Assembly (NCBI GenBank): GCA_022648685.1
Contig: JALCMW010000001.1
Span: 62,001-126,000, forward strand
Reading direction: 5' to 3'
Length of the DNA stretch: 64,000 bases
Source of the DNA: Bacteroidales bacterium
GTDB lineage: Bacteria > Bacteroidota > Bacteroidia > Bacteroidales > UBA932
In this document: piece after piece, positions 34,635 through 44,889 of the stretch
Layout of the letters: each line of letters starts with the position of its first letter
How positions within the stretch are numbered: the first letter of the stretch is position 1
The notes under the pieces: generated by a model
Database searches by the model: none
What the model was told of the DNA's origin: nothing
The model's input: the letters and a program-made list of their open reading frames with translations, nothing else
Translations under genes and position numbers: made by a program

Positions 34635-35510
34635 ATGAAAATGAAATACCTACTCAAATTAATACCTGCGGCATTGCTTTCCGCCGTTTTCTTGTTCATG
34701 AATGCCTTGAGCGCTTCCGGACAAGCGCAAATAATGACGAAAAAAGCCAAGATAAGCGATATTACCGATAAAACCGTCAAAATCGTCCTTACCGGTAATG
34801 ATTTCATAGACAGCGATCTGATTGAAGAAATCAAAAACAGATGGCGTCTGTCCCCATACGAATTTTGTACACTAGAAGAATTCAACACTATTAAAACAAA
34901 CAGCGATTATTATTTCCTGATGTTTGTAAAAGGGCAGTTCAGACACGAAACCACACCGGGAATAACCTTCCTGACCTTGGTGAAAGGAGGCGCGGAAGCT
35001 ACAAAAAGCCTTGACAAAATGCTGAACGTAGTAACCATGCCGTTTGCCGCTTCCGAAGAGCCGTCCGGGAGGGAATTCGTTTTTCTGCCGGCATTTCTGG
35101 ACATAATACAGGATTACGCAAGAAAAGCCCTGGAAAGTGATCTGCATGCATATGCGGGACTATCGAATTACAGCATGAACATTCTCAAAACCGAAAACAA
35201 AAGGATATACTTTTCGAAAAACGATCTGGCAAAAGACATAACGGAAACGGTATTGAAAAAATATTTCGACGAAGACATGCCGGTCATGAGCGAGGACAAG
35301 GCAGACAAGGCGTTTACAAACAAAACATTCAATACGCTGGTAAGCTATACCGTTTCCCCATCCGATCCTGTAAGGGGATCGTATTGCTACAAGATGCTGA
35401 TAGATGCATATACACATAAATTGTATTATTTCAGGAGACACAGGATAAATGTCAAAAAGGGTTCCGGATTCACAACGGACGATATCAAAAGGATTGCGGC
35501 GGTAAGATAA
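34635..35510 (+). CDS. Exported protein of unknown function
   Basis: A 291-residue protein with a signal peptide (LKLIPAALLSAVFLFMNALS, cleaved near SASGQA). The mature part alternates helices and strands: ITDKTVKIVLTGNDFIDSDL, then SDYYFLMFVKGQFRHE, and near the end CYKMLIDAYTHKLYYFRRHR followed by a C-terminal helix. No catalytic motif is recognised. It heads a plus-strand operon with an M16 peptidase (12 bases later) and an O-methyltransferase. The family appears confined to Bacteroidota as far as I can tell; function unknown. Confidence 0.75.
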   Translation: MKMKYLLKLIPAALLSAVFLFMNALSASGQAQIMTKKAKISDITDKTVKIVLTGNDFIDSDLIEEIKNRWRLSPYEFCTLEEFNTIKTNSDYYFLMFVKGQFRHETTPGITFLTLVKGGAEATKSLDKMLNVVTMPFAASEEPSGREFVFLPAFLDIIQDYARKALESDLHAYAGLSNYSMNILKTENKRIYFSKNDLAKDITETVLKKYFDEDMPVMSEDKADKAFTNKTFNTLVSYTVSPSDPVRGSYCYKMLIDAYTHKLYYFRRHRINVKKGSGFTTDDIKRIAAVR

Positions 35511-35522
35511 AATTTATCAGGG

Positions 35523-36755
35523 ATGATTTGCGGGAAGGCCGGATGCGGCTTACAATATGCGGTTAAAAGAAGCGGTTCCGCAGTAGGGTATTGCTCATTG
35601 AGCATCAAATGCGGGACCAAATATGAGGGGGACTTCCATAAGGGAACGGCACATTTCACGGAGCATACCGTCTTCAAGGGGACTTCGTACAAAAGCGCCA
35701 ATGTTATCAACAGCTATCTGGATAAATTGGGAGGAGAGCTGAATGCTTATACAACAAAGGAAGAAATAGTATTCCATGCCACTGTGCTAAAGGAAGATCT
35801 CCGGAAAGCCGGATCACTTCTTATGGAATTGGCTTCATCTCCCATATTTCCGGAAGATGAAATAGAAACTGAAAAAAGTGTTGTCATCGATGAAATCAAT
35901 TCATATAAAGATAGTCCAGCCGATGATGTTTATGACAAGTTCGAAGAAGCACTGTTCTCGGGAGGACCGTTGGGACGGCCTATTCTAGGTACCAAGGATT
36001 CAGTAAGGGATATTACGGGAGAAGAACTGAGACGGTTTGTGAAAGAGAATTTCAACCCTTCCGCAATGGCTTTCACCATTGTAGCCGACATGGAAGAGGC
36101 AAAACTGGAAAAGCTTGCTTTGGAATTGATTTCAAAATATTTCGGAAACACTCTCGTATCCCCTGTAAAAACTCCTGAAATAAAGAATATACTGTTTCCT
36201 AAACCTTTCGACACAACGACCGACAAACACAATCATGAGGTAAATGCCGTTCTTGGCGGGCTGGCTCCATCCTTGTACGGGGAAAAGAAAAGGATGGCGG
36301 CAATACTTATGAGCAACATTCTCGGAGGGCCGGCAGCCAATTCGATACTGAACAACGAATTACGCGAAAAGAACGGATGGGTGTACGGAGTGGAATGTTC
36401 TTACAATCAATATTCGGACTCGGGAGTTTTAACCGTATGCCTCGGATGCGACAGGAAAAATCTGGACAGATGTCTGAAAGCCATTGGTAAAGCCATATCG
36501 AGACTTCAGGAGGATTCGCTGTCACCGACAAAACTGAAAGCTGCCAAGAAGCAACTCATAGGACAGGTCGCAATCAGTTCCGACAATGGGGAAACGCAAT
36601 GCCTGTCAATGGGGAAAAGCCTGCTGGCTTTCGGCAGCATCGCTTCCGATAAAGAAAACACACGTAAAATAGAAGCCGTCACGGCCGCCGAAATCCAAGA
36701 CATCACAATAGAAATCCTGGATCCCGGAAAGGTGTCGAAACTTATATTCCTTTAA
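35523..36755 (+). CDS. M16 family zinc metallopeptidase
   Basis: A 410-residue pitrilysin-type peptidase. The inverted zinc motif is HFTEH (H44, E47, H48) and the third ligand E124 in EKSVVIDEI is 77 residues on, as expected. A second M16 domain follows with GPAANSILNNELREKNGWVYG. No signal peptide is seen, so it should act in the cytoplasm, like the processing peptidases of Gram-positive bacteria, unless exported by other means. In the operon it lies 12 bases after the exported protein and 5 before the methyltransferase. Confidence 0.93.
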   Translation: MICGKAGCGLQYAVKRSGSAVGYCSLSIKCGTKYEGDFHKGTAHFTEHTVFKGTSYKSANVINSYLDKLGGELNAYTTKEEIVFHATVLKEDLRKAGSLLMELASSPIFPEDEIETEKSVVIDEINSYKDSPADDVYDKFEEALFSGGPLGRPILGTKDSVRDITGEELRRFVKENFNPSAMAFTIVADMEEAKLEKLALELISKYFGNTLVSPVKTPEIKNILFPKPFDTTTDKHNHEVNAVLGGLAPSLYGEKKRMAAILMSNILGGPAANSILNNELREKNGWVYGVECSYNQYSDSGVLTVCLGCDRKNLDRCLKAIGKAISRLQEDSLSPTKLKAAKKQLIGQVAISSDNGETQCLSMGKSLLAFGSIASDKENTRKIEAVTAAEIQDITIEILDPGKVSKLIFL

Positions 36756-36760
36756 TCAGA

Positions 36761-37408
36761 ATGGAAACAGCCGCCGATAAATACATACGGGAACATACCA
36801 CAGCCCAGACCGAAGCTTTGGCATGGATACAAAGACAGACAAACATAAAGACGAATTACCCGAGAATGATTTCCGGTCCTGCGCAGGGACGTTTTCTGAC
36901 AATGATCGTCAGTATGCTCGGGCCTGAATCCGTTTTGGAAATAGGTACTTTCACAGGATATTCTTCAGTTTGCCTTGCCATGGGCTTGACCGGAAAAGGG
37001 CATGTTGACACATTGGAAATCAATGATGAGATGGAAGACATCATAAGGGAAGGATTCTCCCGCTCAGGCCTTTCCGAACGGATAACCCTGCACATCGGAG
37101 ATGCAAAAGATATCCTTTCACAGAAACTGACTGGACCTTACGACCTCGTTTTCATCGATGCCAACAAAAGGGAATATTGCCGGTATTACGATCTTGTCTT
37201 CGATATGGTGAGTCCCGGAGGGTTCATTATCGCGGATGATGTATTATGGGACGGAAAAGTATACGAAAATCCACTTCCGAAAGACAAACAGACAACAGGT
37301 CTCGCCGAATTCAATGACAGAATAGCGACGGACCCACGTGTCGAATCAGTGATTCTTCCCGTAAGGAACGGAATAAATCTCATCAGGAAAAAGCCCGGCA
37401 AGATATAG
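36761..37408 (+). CDS. O-methyltransferase of the catechol-OMT (class 3) family
   Basis: A 215-residue SAM-dependent methyltransferase. SAM-binding motif I is VLEIGTFTGYSSVCLAMGL; the metal-binding residues are in FIDANKREYCRYYDL and ADDVLWDGKV. Bacterial members methylate catechol-like hydroxyls; some act on tRNA wobble uridine (TrmR), so the substrate is open. Third gene of the operon starting at 34635. It converges on metG with a 21-base gap. Confidence 0.9.
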   Translation: METAADKYIREHTTAQTEALAWIQRQTNIKTNYPRMISGPAQGRFLTMIVSMLGPESVLEIGTFTGYSSVCLAMGLTGKGHVDTLEINDEMEDIIREGFSRSGLSERITLHIGDAKDILSQKLTGPYDLVFIDANKREYCRYYDLVFDMVSPGGFIIADDVLWDGKVYENPLPKDKQTTGLAEFNDRIATDPRVESVILPVRNGINLIRKKPGKI

Positions 37409-37429
37409 TTCTCCGGATATCATGGCTGT

Positions 37430-39610
37430 TTATCCTACCTTGGAACCGTTCTTCACGACTTCCGCCGGAGTAACGAAACGCATTGTCCCGTCTCCCTGCT
37501 GGGCCATCAGGATCATTCCTTTGGATTCTATGCCGAATATCGTACGGGGCTTCAGATTTGCAAGAATGCAAATCTGCTTTCCCTGCATCTGTTCGGGAGT
37601 ATAGAATTTCGCTATGCCGGAAACTATCACACGCTTGTCTATTCCGGTGTCAATTGTAAGTTTAAGCAACTTGTCGGATTTCGGCACTTTCACCGCATCC
37701 AGAACTGTGGCGGTCCTGATATCCATTTTGTCGAAGTCGTCGAATCCGACTTCCGGTTTTACAGGTACGACCTTTTCGGCGGCGGCAGCCTTGGCGGCAG
37801 CTTCATTGGCCGATTTTTCCGCATTCAATTTGCAGATCTGGGATTCCACGACGCTGTCCTCTATCTTGCTGAACAGAAGTTCAGCCTTACCTAGTTCATG
37901 ACCGGCGGGAAGGATATCGTATTTCCCGAACATATTCCAGTCCAGTACAATGTCACATGAACCGGAAATTCCGGATCCGGAAACGGTATGCAGGGCCTTG
38001 CCTTCACCGGAAGCATATAAATTGACGCTGTCCGTCGACTTCTCTCCGGCCCGATGGTCTTTCCCTGCATTTATCCCTACTCCGAGTATGCCCCGGAGCT
38101 TCTCGGCGGAGAAAGGAAGGAACGGCTCGAAAGCTATGGCAAGATCGGCACAGATCTGTAATGAAACGTTCAGTATGGAAGCGGCCCTGTCCGGATCTTT
38201 TTTGATGACGGACCAAGGCTCATTGTCGGAAATATATTTGTTTCCGATCCTAGCAATGTTCATTGCTTCCTTTAGGGCTTCGCGGAAGTGGAAGGTATCC
38301 AGATTCTGTTCGATGGCCTCCCTGCATTTCGGAATAAGATCCAAAGTTTCTTTGTCGGCAGGCAATGGTTTGATGTCTGCAGGCACTTTCCCGCCGAAAT
38401 ATTTGTCGGTCAGGACAACGGCCCTGTTAACGAAATTTCCTAATATGGCTACAAGCTCGCTGTTATTGCGTTGCTGGAAATCCTTCCATGTGAAATCATT
38501 GTCTTTCGTTTCCGGTGCATTTGCGCAAAGCACGTATCTCAAGACATCTTCCTGTCCGGGGAAATCGTCCAGATATTCATTCAGCCAAACGGCCCAATTC
38601 CTGGAAGTCGATATCTTGTCCCCTTCCAGATTCAGGAATTCATTTGCGGGAACATTCTCAGGCAAAATATAATCGGCATGAGCCTTGAGCATTGAAGGAA
38701 ACACTATGCAATGGAATACGATGTTGTCTTTTCCTATGAAATGTATCAACCTCGTATCCTGCGATTTCCACCATTTCTCCCAGGATTCCGGCAATAACTC
38801 CTGAGTATTCGAGATATACCCGATCGGGGCGTCAAACCAAACATAAAGGACCTTTCCTTCAGCTCCCGGTATAGGAAGAGGTATACCCCAGTCCAGGTCA
38901 CGGCTTACCGCACGTGGCTGCAAATGGCCGTCCAGCCATGATTTGCATTGCCCGTATACGTTCGTTTTCCACTCCTTATGCTGTTCCAGGATCCATTCCC
39001 TGAGCCACGGCTCATATTGATCCAGAGGGAGATACCAATGTTTCGTCTTAACCTTTACCGGGGCGCTTCCGCTAAGGGCCGATTTCGGATTTATAAGTTC
39101 TTCGGGACTCAGCGTACTTCCGCATTTTTCGCATTGATCGCCATAGGCATCGGGATTGCCGCATTTCGGACAGGTCCCCGTGATATACCGGTCGGCAAGG
39201 AAGATTTTCGCCTGTGGATCGAAATATTGCTCGGACTCCTTCGTAACAAATTCTCCTTCGTCATACAATTTCTTGAAAAACTCCGACGCATTTCTGTTAT
39301 GATATTCGGAAGTGGTGCGGGAATATATGTCGAAATTGATTCCCAATCCGGTAAACGAATTCTTGATTATGTTATGGTATTTGTCCACTATATCCTGGGG
39401 AGACACGCCAAGTTTGCGTGCTTTTATAGTGATAGGGACTCCGTGTTCATCGGAACCGCAAATGAAAAGGACGTCTTCCCCTTTCATTCTCAGATATCTG
39501 ACATAAATATCCGCCGGGATATAGACTCCTGCCAGATGACCGATATGGACAGGCCCGTTGGCATAAGGAAGCGCACATGTGACAAGCGTCCGTTTGTAAT
39601 CATTTTTCAT
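37430..39610 (-). CDS. metG: Methionyl-tRNA synthetase with C-terminal tRNA-binding domain
   Basis: About 726 residues. The Rossmann core has the HIGH motif as [11 protein letters not shown] and a double zinc knuckle from [18 protein letters not shown]. The KMSKS loop reads KISTS, as in other Bacteroidota. The anticodon domain follows, and residues after an alanine-rich linker ([13 protein letters not shown]) form the EMAP-II/Trbp111-like tRNA-binding domain ([14 protein letters not shown]). The start at 39610 ([11 protein letters not shown]) matches the usual distance to the first strand; 39634 is also in frame and would overlap dnaG. Third gene of a DUF308-dnaG-metG run. Confidence 0.95.
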   Translation of the reverse strand: MKNDYKRTLVTCALPYANGPVHIGHLAGVYIPADIYVRYLRMKGEDVLFICGSDEHGVPITIKARKLGVSPQDIVDKYHNIIKNSFTGLGINFDIYSRTTSEYHNRNASEFFKKLYDEGEFVTKESEQYFDPQAKIFLADRYITGTCPKCGNPDAYGDQCEKCGSTLSPEELINPKSALSGSAPVKVKTKHWYLPLDQYEPWLREWILEQHKEWKTNVYGQCKSWLDGHLQPRAVSRDLDWGIPLPIPGAEGKVLYVWFDAPIGYISNTQELLPESWEKWWKSQDTRLIHFIGKDNIVFHCIVFPSMLKAHADYILPENVPANEFLNLEGDKISTSRNWAVWLNEYLDDFPGQEDVLRYVLCANAPETKDNDFTWKDFQQRNNSELVAILGNFVNRAVVLTDKYFGGKVPADIKPLPADKETLDLIPKCREAIEQNLDTFHFREALKEAMNIARIGNKYISDNEPWSVIKKDPDRAASILNVSLQICADLAIAFEPFLPFSAEKLRGILGVGINAGKDHRAGEKSTDSVNLYASGEGKALHTVSGSGISGSCDIVLDWNMFGKYDILPAGHELGKAELLFSKIEDSVVESQICKLNAEKSANEAAAKAAAAEKVVPVKPEVGFDDFDKMDIRTATVLDAVKVPKSDKLLKLTIDTGIDKRVIVSGIAKFYTPEQMQGKQICILANLKPRTIFGIESKGMILMAQQGDGTMRFVTPAEVVKNGSKVG

Positions 39611-39617
39611 ATTGAAA

Positions 39618-41633
39618 TCATATTTTTTCTTCATTATCCCTTCCGGCTGCTACGTCGCACGCCAATGCGGCCTGCCGGAGTTCTTTTATTTGCTTAAACA
39701 TGTCCATGGCTTGATCGGGATCGGCTGTTTTCATAGCCGATGTCAATTCGTTTATACGGAATTTCAGCCGCAGCCCCTTGTAAACCACGATTGCATGGGG
39801 TACATATTTTACAAGCCATGAGGAAGGGGTCGTAAGGGCATCGGAAAAGTTCCTGACGGTGAGCCTGTATTTTTCCTGGCAAAGCTGGGAAGCCACGAAA
39901 GCGGTCTCCCTGTCCGACCCGTCCATAAGTGTCTTTACTATTTCATCCTGGTTCAATCCGTTCCAGAATTCCTTGAAATAGGAATCGTACACTTTCTTGT
40001 ATATTTTGTTCAACAATTTCAGATTATCCGACTCAAGGGCCTGGAAAATGAATTCCGCCACCCGCGAAGGCTCTTCGCCATGCACATAAAAATCGGAATC
40101 GGTCGGAAACTCAAGAGGAGAGGAACCGTAGCGCAAAATAAAGCCAAGCAAATCCCTTTCGCCCGCGCCTAAATATTTATTGTCCTCAAAATTGGTTATG
40201 GACACGGCATCAGTCACGGAAGTCTCGCGGAGCCCGTTTGCCGTAGTATCCGATGGAATATTATTTTCAGAAGAAACCGCACTTCCGCCGAAACGTTCCC
40301 TCCTTCTCTTTTCAGCTTTTTCTTCAAGCAGCCTTTTGTCCCTTGTGGAATTTATCCGTTCGAAAAGCACCTCGGAATCCATATCGAATTTCCTTCCGCA
40401 GGCTTCTGCATAAACATTCCTCTTCACGGCGTCTGGGATATATGCTATTATGTCGGCGATATCGTTTATCAACTCGGCTTTCTTCAAAGGATCATTTCCT
40501 GCCTCCCCCAAAAGAAGATCGGTCATATAAGTGATGAAATCCTTTTCTTCCGAAGACAGGAACTCCCTGACTTCCTCAAGGTTATGTTTGCGTGAATATG
40601 AATCCGGATCGTCACCGTCCGGGATCAGGACGACTTTTACATTCATCCCCTCGTTCAAGACCATTCCAATGCCTCTGAGGGCCGCATGGATTCCGGCGGC
40701 ATCGCCGTCATACATTATAGTGACATTATCAGTAAACTTCCTTATCATCCGGATCTGATCGACCGTAAGGGAAGTTCCGCTAGATGCAACCACATTCAGG
40801 ATTCCCAGCTGATGCATTGAAAGCACATCGAGATAGCCTTCCACCAGATAACATTTGTTCCGGCGTGAAATTTCATTCTTGGCGAAATATATACCGTAAA
40901 GGGAACGGCTTTTCACATATATCTCGGATTCTTTGGAATTCACATATTTGGCTATAGTATGGTCGCTTCTCAGCGTTCTGCCTCCGAAAGCGATTATCCT
41001 GCCACTGACAGAATGGACAGGGAAAATAACCCTGTCGAAGAAACGGTCGTAGATGCGGCCGTTTTCATTTTTTACGCACAATCCCGTATCCACAAGATAT
41101 TCCTCCTTGTATCCTGCCGCCAATGCAGCTTCCGAAAAAGCGTGGCGGCTGCGCGGAGCCCAACCCAGGGAATACTTTTCTATCGTTTCGTCTTCAAGAC
41201 CGCGCGTTTTGAAATATTCATATCCAACGGCAGCGCCCTCAGGAGTTTTGAGCTGTTCATGAAAGAACTTTCCGGCATATTCCGACACTATGAAAAGACT
41301 TTCGTTCCTCTGTCTCCTGGCGATATCTTCCGCCGTCTCTTCCTTGTCAATTATCTCTATATGATATTTGGAAGCAAGATGTTTCAATGCTTCCACATAC
41401 GAAATATGTTCATATTCCATTACAAAGCCGACGGCCGTTCCGGATTTCCCGCAACCGAAGCATTTGAAGATCCCTTTTGAAGGAGATACATAGAATGAAG
41501 GGGTCTTCTCGTTATGAAAAGGGCAGCATGCGACATAATTGGCTCCACGTCTCTTGAGAGTGATGTAATCGCTTATCACCTCTTCAATACGGGCAGTGTC
41601 CAATATCTTGCTTACCGTTTCATGTGGAATCAT
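39618..41633 (-). CDS. dnaG: DNA primase DnaG
   Basis: A 671-residue primase. The N-terminal zinc-binding domain is [16 protein letters not shown] with KCFGCGKSG. The catalytic core shows [17 protein letters not shown] (TOPRIM Glu), [11 protein letters not shown] and [10 protein letters not shown]. The C-terminal helicase-binding domain follows. Its ATG shares one base with the stop of the upstream DUF308 gene (TAATG). Length is normal for the phylum. Confidence 0.97.
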   Translation of the reverse strand: MIPHETVSKILDTARIEEVISDYITLKRRGANYVACCPFHNEKTPSFYVSPSKGIFKCFGCGKSGTAVGFVMEYEHISYVEALKHLASKYHIEIIDKEETAEDIARRQRNESLFIVSEYAGKFFHEQLKTPEGAAVGYEYFKTRGLEDETIEKYSLGWAPRSRHAFSEAALAAGYKEEYLVDTGLCVKNENGRIYDRFFDRVIFPVHSVSGRIIAFGGRTLRSDHTIAKYVNSKESEIYVKSRSLYGIYFAKNEISRRNKCYLVEGYLDVLSMHQLGILNVVASSGTSLTVDQIRMIRKFTDNVTIMYDGDAAGIHAALRGIGMVLNEGMNVKVVLIPDGDDPDSYSRKHNLEEVREFLSSEEKDFITYMTDLLLGEAGNDPLKKAELINDIADIIAYIPDAVKRNVYAEACGRKFDMDSEVLFERINSTRDKRLLEEKAEKRRRERFGGSAVSSENNIPSDTTANGLRETSVTDAVSITNFEDNKYLGAGERDLLGFILRYGSSPLEFPTDSDFYVHGEEPSRVAEFIFQALESDNLKLLNKIYKKVYDSYFKEFWNGLNQDEIVKTLMDGSDRETAFVASQLCQEKYRLTVRNFSDALTTPSSWLVKYVPHAIVVYKGLRLKFRINELTSAMKTADPDQAMDMFKQIKELRQAALACDVAAGRDNEEKI

Positions 41634-42271
41634 TATTTTTCTTTCTTATAATCGACCTCTTTGGCATCTTCCAGACCGCTTTCATCGGTTCCGTCTTGGT
41701 TATTGGGGCCTTCATGATTTACAGGTGCGGATCTGATTTCAAATTCGGCCTTCGCCTTGTCTACCCTGAAAATCGAAAGAAGTTCGGAAACTCCGTATAT
41801 TATCAGGCATATCCCGGCTATGATTCCCATTACTTTCATCCCGAAAGGATTGAACAGAAGAATTATGCCACCGATCACAGCTATTATCGGGAGGAGGAAC
41901 GACAGGAAGCCCATCCCTATCAAAGCCATGCTGCTCGCAAGGACAACGATCTGTAAAGCTCCGAATATTATCAGGACGATACCGATCAGGTATACTATGA
42001 TATTGGCTATGGCACCGGGAATGAAAAACAACAAAAGGCCGATGACTATATCTACTATCGCGTTGGACGACATCAGATGCAGGGCCCCTTCTTTTCTGTG
42101 CACGATACCGTAGATCAAAGAGACTATTCCGGCGGCCGTAAGAAATGCGGCTATTATTTTGACAACCATCACGGTAGCGTTATTACTGATGAGCATTACC
42201 AAGCCGATGGCGATTGCCGAACAAGCCCTCAGTATGCTGCTGAACCTGCTTTTGTATCCGAGTGTAATCAT
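41633..42271 (-). CDS. DUF308/HdeD-like six-helix membrane protein
   Basis: A 212-residue integral membrane protein with about six helices (for example AIAIGLVMLISNNATVMVV, IVDIVIGLLLFFIPGAIANI and LPIIAVIGGIILLFNPFGM) and a charged, probably disordered C-terminus rich in Asp, Glu and Asn. The repeated paired-helix pattern is that of DUF308, which includes E. coli HdeD, linked there to acid resistance. It overlaps dnaG by one base, so it leads the dnaG-metG transcript. The role in this phylum is unknown. Confidence 0.85.
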   Translation of the reverse strand: MITLGYKSRFSSILRACSAIAIGLVMLISNNATVMVVKIIAAFLTAAGIVSLIYGIVHRKEGALHLMSSNAIVDIVIGLLLFFIPGAIANIIVYLIGIVLIIFGALQIVVLASSMALIGMGFLSFLLPIIAVIGGIILLFNPFGMKVMGIIAGICLIIYGVSELLSIFRVDKAKAEFEIRSAPVNHEGPNNQDGTDESGLEDAKEVDYKKEK

Positions 42272-42314
42272 TTTCCCTTGTAAAATTATTAAAAGTCTTT
42301 CCTAACCGAAAATA

Positions 42315-42322
42315 CAAAATTA
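42315..42322 (-). promoter_or_regulatory. Predicted -7 box of DUF308-dnaG-metG
   Basis: TAATTTTG on the minus strand, 43 bases before the DUF308 ATG. No clear -33 TTG. Confidence 0.45.
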
Positions 42323-42380
42323 GGAATTTTTTAGTATTTTCGTGAATTGCTTAAAAAAGAAATAGCCGGAATATTCTGCT

Positions 42381-43223
42381 ATGGGAAAAATATTCGATAA
42401 TCATAATCACTGCCAGTTTTCTTTTGACGGAAAAAGGACAACCGTTGAACGCACAGTTGCAGAGGCTGTCGGAAAAGGGTTGGGAGGCATATGCTTCACC
42501 GATCATTGCGATTTTTTCGTTCCTTCGATGAAAGCAGGCCATGAGAAACAGGTGCCTGAAGAATTCGACATAAAGGCACAGCAGGCCGAAATCGACAGGG
42601 CAAACAGGAAAATTGCAATCGCTAACCCCGGATTCAAAGTGTTCAAAGGCATTGAAATCGGCCTCCAGGAAAGAAGCAGGGAAAAAATAAGAAAGCTTTT
42701 GGATGAAAACAGATTCGATGAAATAATAGCTTCTCTACATTATCTGGACGACACCGATCCCTATTGGGGAGGATATTATGAAGGAAAAGACTGGAAAGAA
42801 GCTTACGGACACTATCTGGAAACACTATACGAAGAGATGGTCTGGCTCGGAAAAGATTTCGATATCATGGGGCATTATGATTACGTAACGCGATACGCCC
42901 CTTATCCTCAAGCATCGATTCTCTATAAGGATTTTCCTGATATCATGGATGCAATTCTTGAATTCCTGTCGGACAACGGGAAGGCTTTGGAAATCAACAC
43001 GAAGACTTATCAGGACTACTCCGGAAGGCACCCATTGCTTGACAGGGACATCCTTTTGAGATATAAAGAACTCGGAGGGGATATTATAAGCTTGGGATCC
43101 GATTCCCATGACGCTTCCAGGGTCGGATACAATTTCGATTATTTTATCGATTTCATAAAATCGGCAGGATTCTGCTATCTGGCCCATTTCGACAAAAGGA
43201 TTATGGTACAGACAAAAATCTAA
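42381..43223 (+). CDS. PHP-domain phosphoesterase, histidinol-phosphatase-like
   Basis: A 280-residue cytoplasmic PHP protein. Metal ligands are seen in FDNHNHCQFSFDG (HxH), FTDHCDFF, GIEIGLQ, ASLHYLDD, IMGHYDYVTRY and LGSDSHDASRVG. The arrangement is that of HisK histidinol-phosphate phosphatases. No other his gene is nearby, so a different phosphomonoester cannot be ruled out. DUF4491 follows after 23 bases. Confidence 0.87.
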   Translation: MGKIFDNHNHCQFSFDGKRTTVERTVAEAVGKGLGGICFTDHCDFFVPSMKAGHEKQVPEEFDIKAQQAEIDRANRKIAIANPGFKVFKGIEIGLQERSREKIRKLLDENRFDEIIASLHYLDDTDPYWGGYYEGKDWKEAYGHYLETLYEEMVWLGKDFDIMGHYDYVTRYAPYPQASILYKDFPDIMDAILEFLSDNGKALEINTKTYQDYSGRHPLLDRDILLRYKELGGDIISLGSDSHDASRVGYNFDYFIDFIKSAGFCYLAHFDKRIMVQTKI

Positions 43224-43246
43224 CATAGGATTTAATTCGAATCAAT

Positions 43247-43558
43247 ATGGACTTTCTGGAAAAATACGGACTTTCCGGCCTTTTCATAGGCATATGCACA
43301 TTTCTTATAATAGGATTATTCCATCCCATAGTTATAAAGAGCGAATACAGATGGGGAACCAGATGCTGGTGGGCTTTTCTCATTGCAGGAATAGCCGGTT
43401 CGGCAATTTCCGTCATAGTAGACAACATTATAGTTTCCAGCCTTCTTGGAGTAACGGCTTTTTCCTGTTTCTGGAGCATCCTGGAAGTTTTCGAGCAAAA
43501 AGAAAGGGTACGCAAAGGATGGTTCCCGAAAAATCCCAAACGCAAATATGATTTCTGA
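43247..43558 (+). CDS. DUF4491 membrane protein
   Basis: A 103-residue inner-membrane protein with three helices (GLSGLFIGICTFLIIGLFHP, WWAFLIAGIAGSAISVIV and the helix after NIIVSS). The conserved motif HPIVIKSEYRWGTRCWW and the ending RKGWFPKNPKRKY identify DUF4491, found in Bacteroidota and Firmicutes. Function unknown. Likely one transcript with the PHP gene and the hydrolase downstream. Confidence 0.9.
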   Translation: MDFLEKYGLSGLFIGICTFLIIGLFHPIVIKSEYRWGTRCWWAFLIAGIAGSAISVIVDNIIVSSLLGVTAFSCFWSILEVFEQKERVRKGWFPKNPKRKYDF

Positions 43559-43582
43559 AAACCCCGAAACATAATTCTAACA

Positions 43583-44878
43583 ATGAAAAAATACGGTTTA
43601 ATCTTTCTTATCCTGATCAACATGGGCATATTATCATCAGCTGCGACTCCCCCGCAGAAATATTATTCGCATAAAGAACTCGAATCCATACTGACTGAAA
43701 TTTCCGCAAGATACGAGAAAATCAGTCCAAGAGTCATACAACCGGCCGAAGGCTATTTGAAATATCCTTATCTTATTCCGGCCGGATACTATAAACAAAT
43801 GTGGGACTGGGACGGATATTTCATCGGCTACTATTTTCTCACACATGGAAAACCGGAATATCTGAAGTATTGGGCTCTGAATCTTCTGGAGGGAGTGGAC
43901 GACGACGGATATGTTTCAGGTTGCGCCACGACAAAAGGCCCGAGGGTTATCTTCGGAAAATTTTCCATGAAGCCGTTCCTTTCACAGGGAGTTCTCCTGA
44001 CATCGGGAGCACGCGGGGACTATGAATGGATACGCCCTTATTATGACAAATTATGCAAGGTTCTGGACTATCGCGACAGCACACAGCTTGACAAGAAATA
44101 CGGTCTTTATTATTGGGAAACAGGCTTCCAGAGCGGAGCGGACAATAATGTGGCGCTCAATTATTTTGAAGGCGACAAAAGGTCTTTTCTGGCATGCGAC
44201 TGCAGCACCATGCAATTGCGGGAACTCTCGGCACAGGCAATAATAGCAAGAAAACTTGGATGCGCAGAAGATGCGCAGAAATACGAAAATAAAGCCTCCG
44301 TCCTTCGCGCCGCTATAAATAAATATTTGTGGTGCGATAAAGACAAAATGTACTACAACGTGGACAGGGAAACAGGGGATTTTTACAAACGGGTCAGCTA
44401 TTCTTGTTTCTGGCCTCTCGTAGAGAAGCTTCCCGGACGTGAAGACGGTCGCGAAATGATCAAAAGGCACTTGATTAACCCGGAAGAAATGAAATCGGAA
44501 TTCGGATTCAGATCCCTGTCTCTCAAGGACCCGGATTATAACAACAAGAACATAATAGTGCCATTCTCAAATTGGCAGGGCCCGTTGTGGGTTGTCGCCA
44601 ATTTCATATATAGTATAGGACTGCATGAATACGGATTCGATAAAGAAGCGGGATGGATGGCAGGAGCCTTCGGCAATGTCCTGCTGGATGATTTGAGACA
44701 ATTCGATACGATGCACGAAAGCTATCACGCAGATAATGGAACGGGGCTGGCACCTGCACAGTCATATGTCGGCAAGGACGGGAAGTTCATAGGATTCATC
44801 AGCTGGAATCTGTGTATGCAGAACATATTGGAAGGAGCGGCGGAAGGCAACTGGTCACTCATGGAAATAACGGAATAA
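43583..44878 (+). CDS. Secreted trehalase-like / GH63-like (alpha/alpha)6 glycoside hydrolase
   Basis: A 431-residue exported protein with a signal peptide (GLIFLILINMGILSSAA). The body shows MWDWDGYFIGYYFLTHGKPE, ESGADNNV-like GFQSGADNNVALNYF, then SFLACDCSTMQLRELSAQA, SNWQGPLWVVANFIY and SYHADNGTGLAPAQSYVG. These are the landmarks of the MGH1-like GH37/GH63 barrel, which removes alpha-glucosyl or alpha-mannosyl residues. Substrate candidates are trehalose, glucosylglycerate and alpha-glucosides; sequence alone does not decide. Third gene after PHP and DUF4491; it converges on recQ with an 11-base gap. Confidence 0.82.
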   Translation: MKKYGLIFLILINMGILSSAATPPQKYYSHKELESILTEISARYEKISPRVIQPAEGYLKYPYLIPAGYYKQMWDWDGYFIGYYFLTHGKPEYLKYWALNLLEGVDDDGYVSGCATTKGPRVIFGKFSMKPFLSQGVLLTSGARGDYEWIRPYYDKLCKVLDYRDSTQLDKKYGLYYWETGFQSGADNNVALNYFEGDKRSFLACDCSTMQLRELSAQAIIARKLGCAEDAQKYENKASVLRAAINKYLWCDKDKMYYNVDRETGDFYKRVSYSCFWPLVEKLPGREDGREMIKRHLINPEEMKSEFGFRSLSLKDPDYNNKNIIVPFSNWQGPLWVVANFIYSIGLHEYGFDKEAGWMAGAFGNVLLDDLRQFDTMHESYHADNGTGLAPAQSYVGKDGKFIGFISWNLCMQNILEGAAEGNWSLMEITE

Positions 44879-44889
44879 CCTGGTCATTC

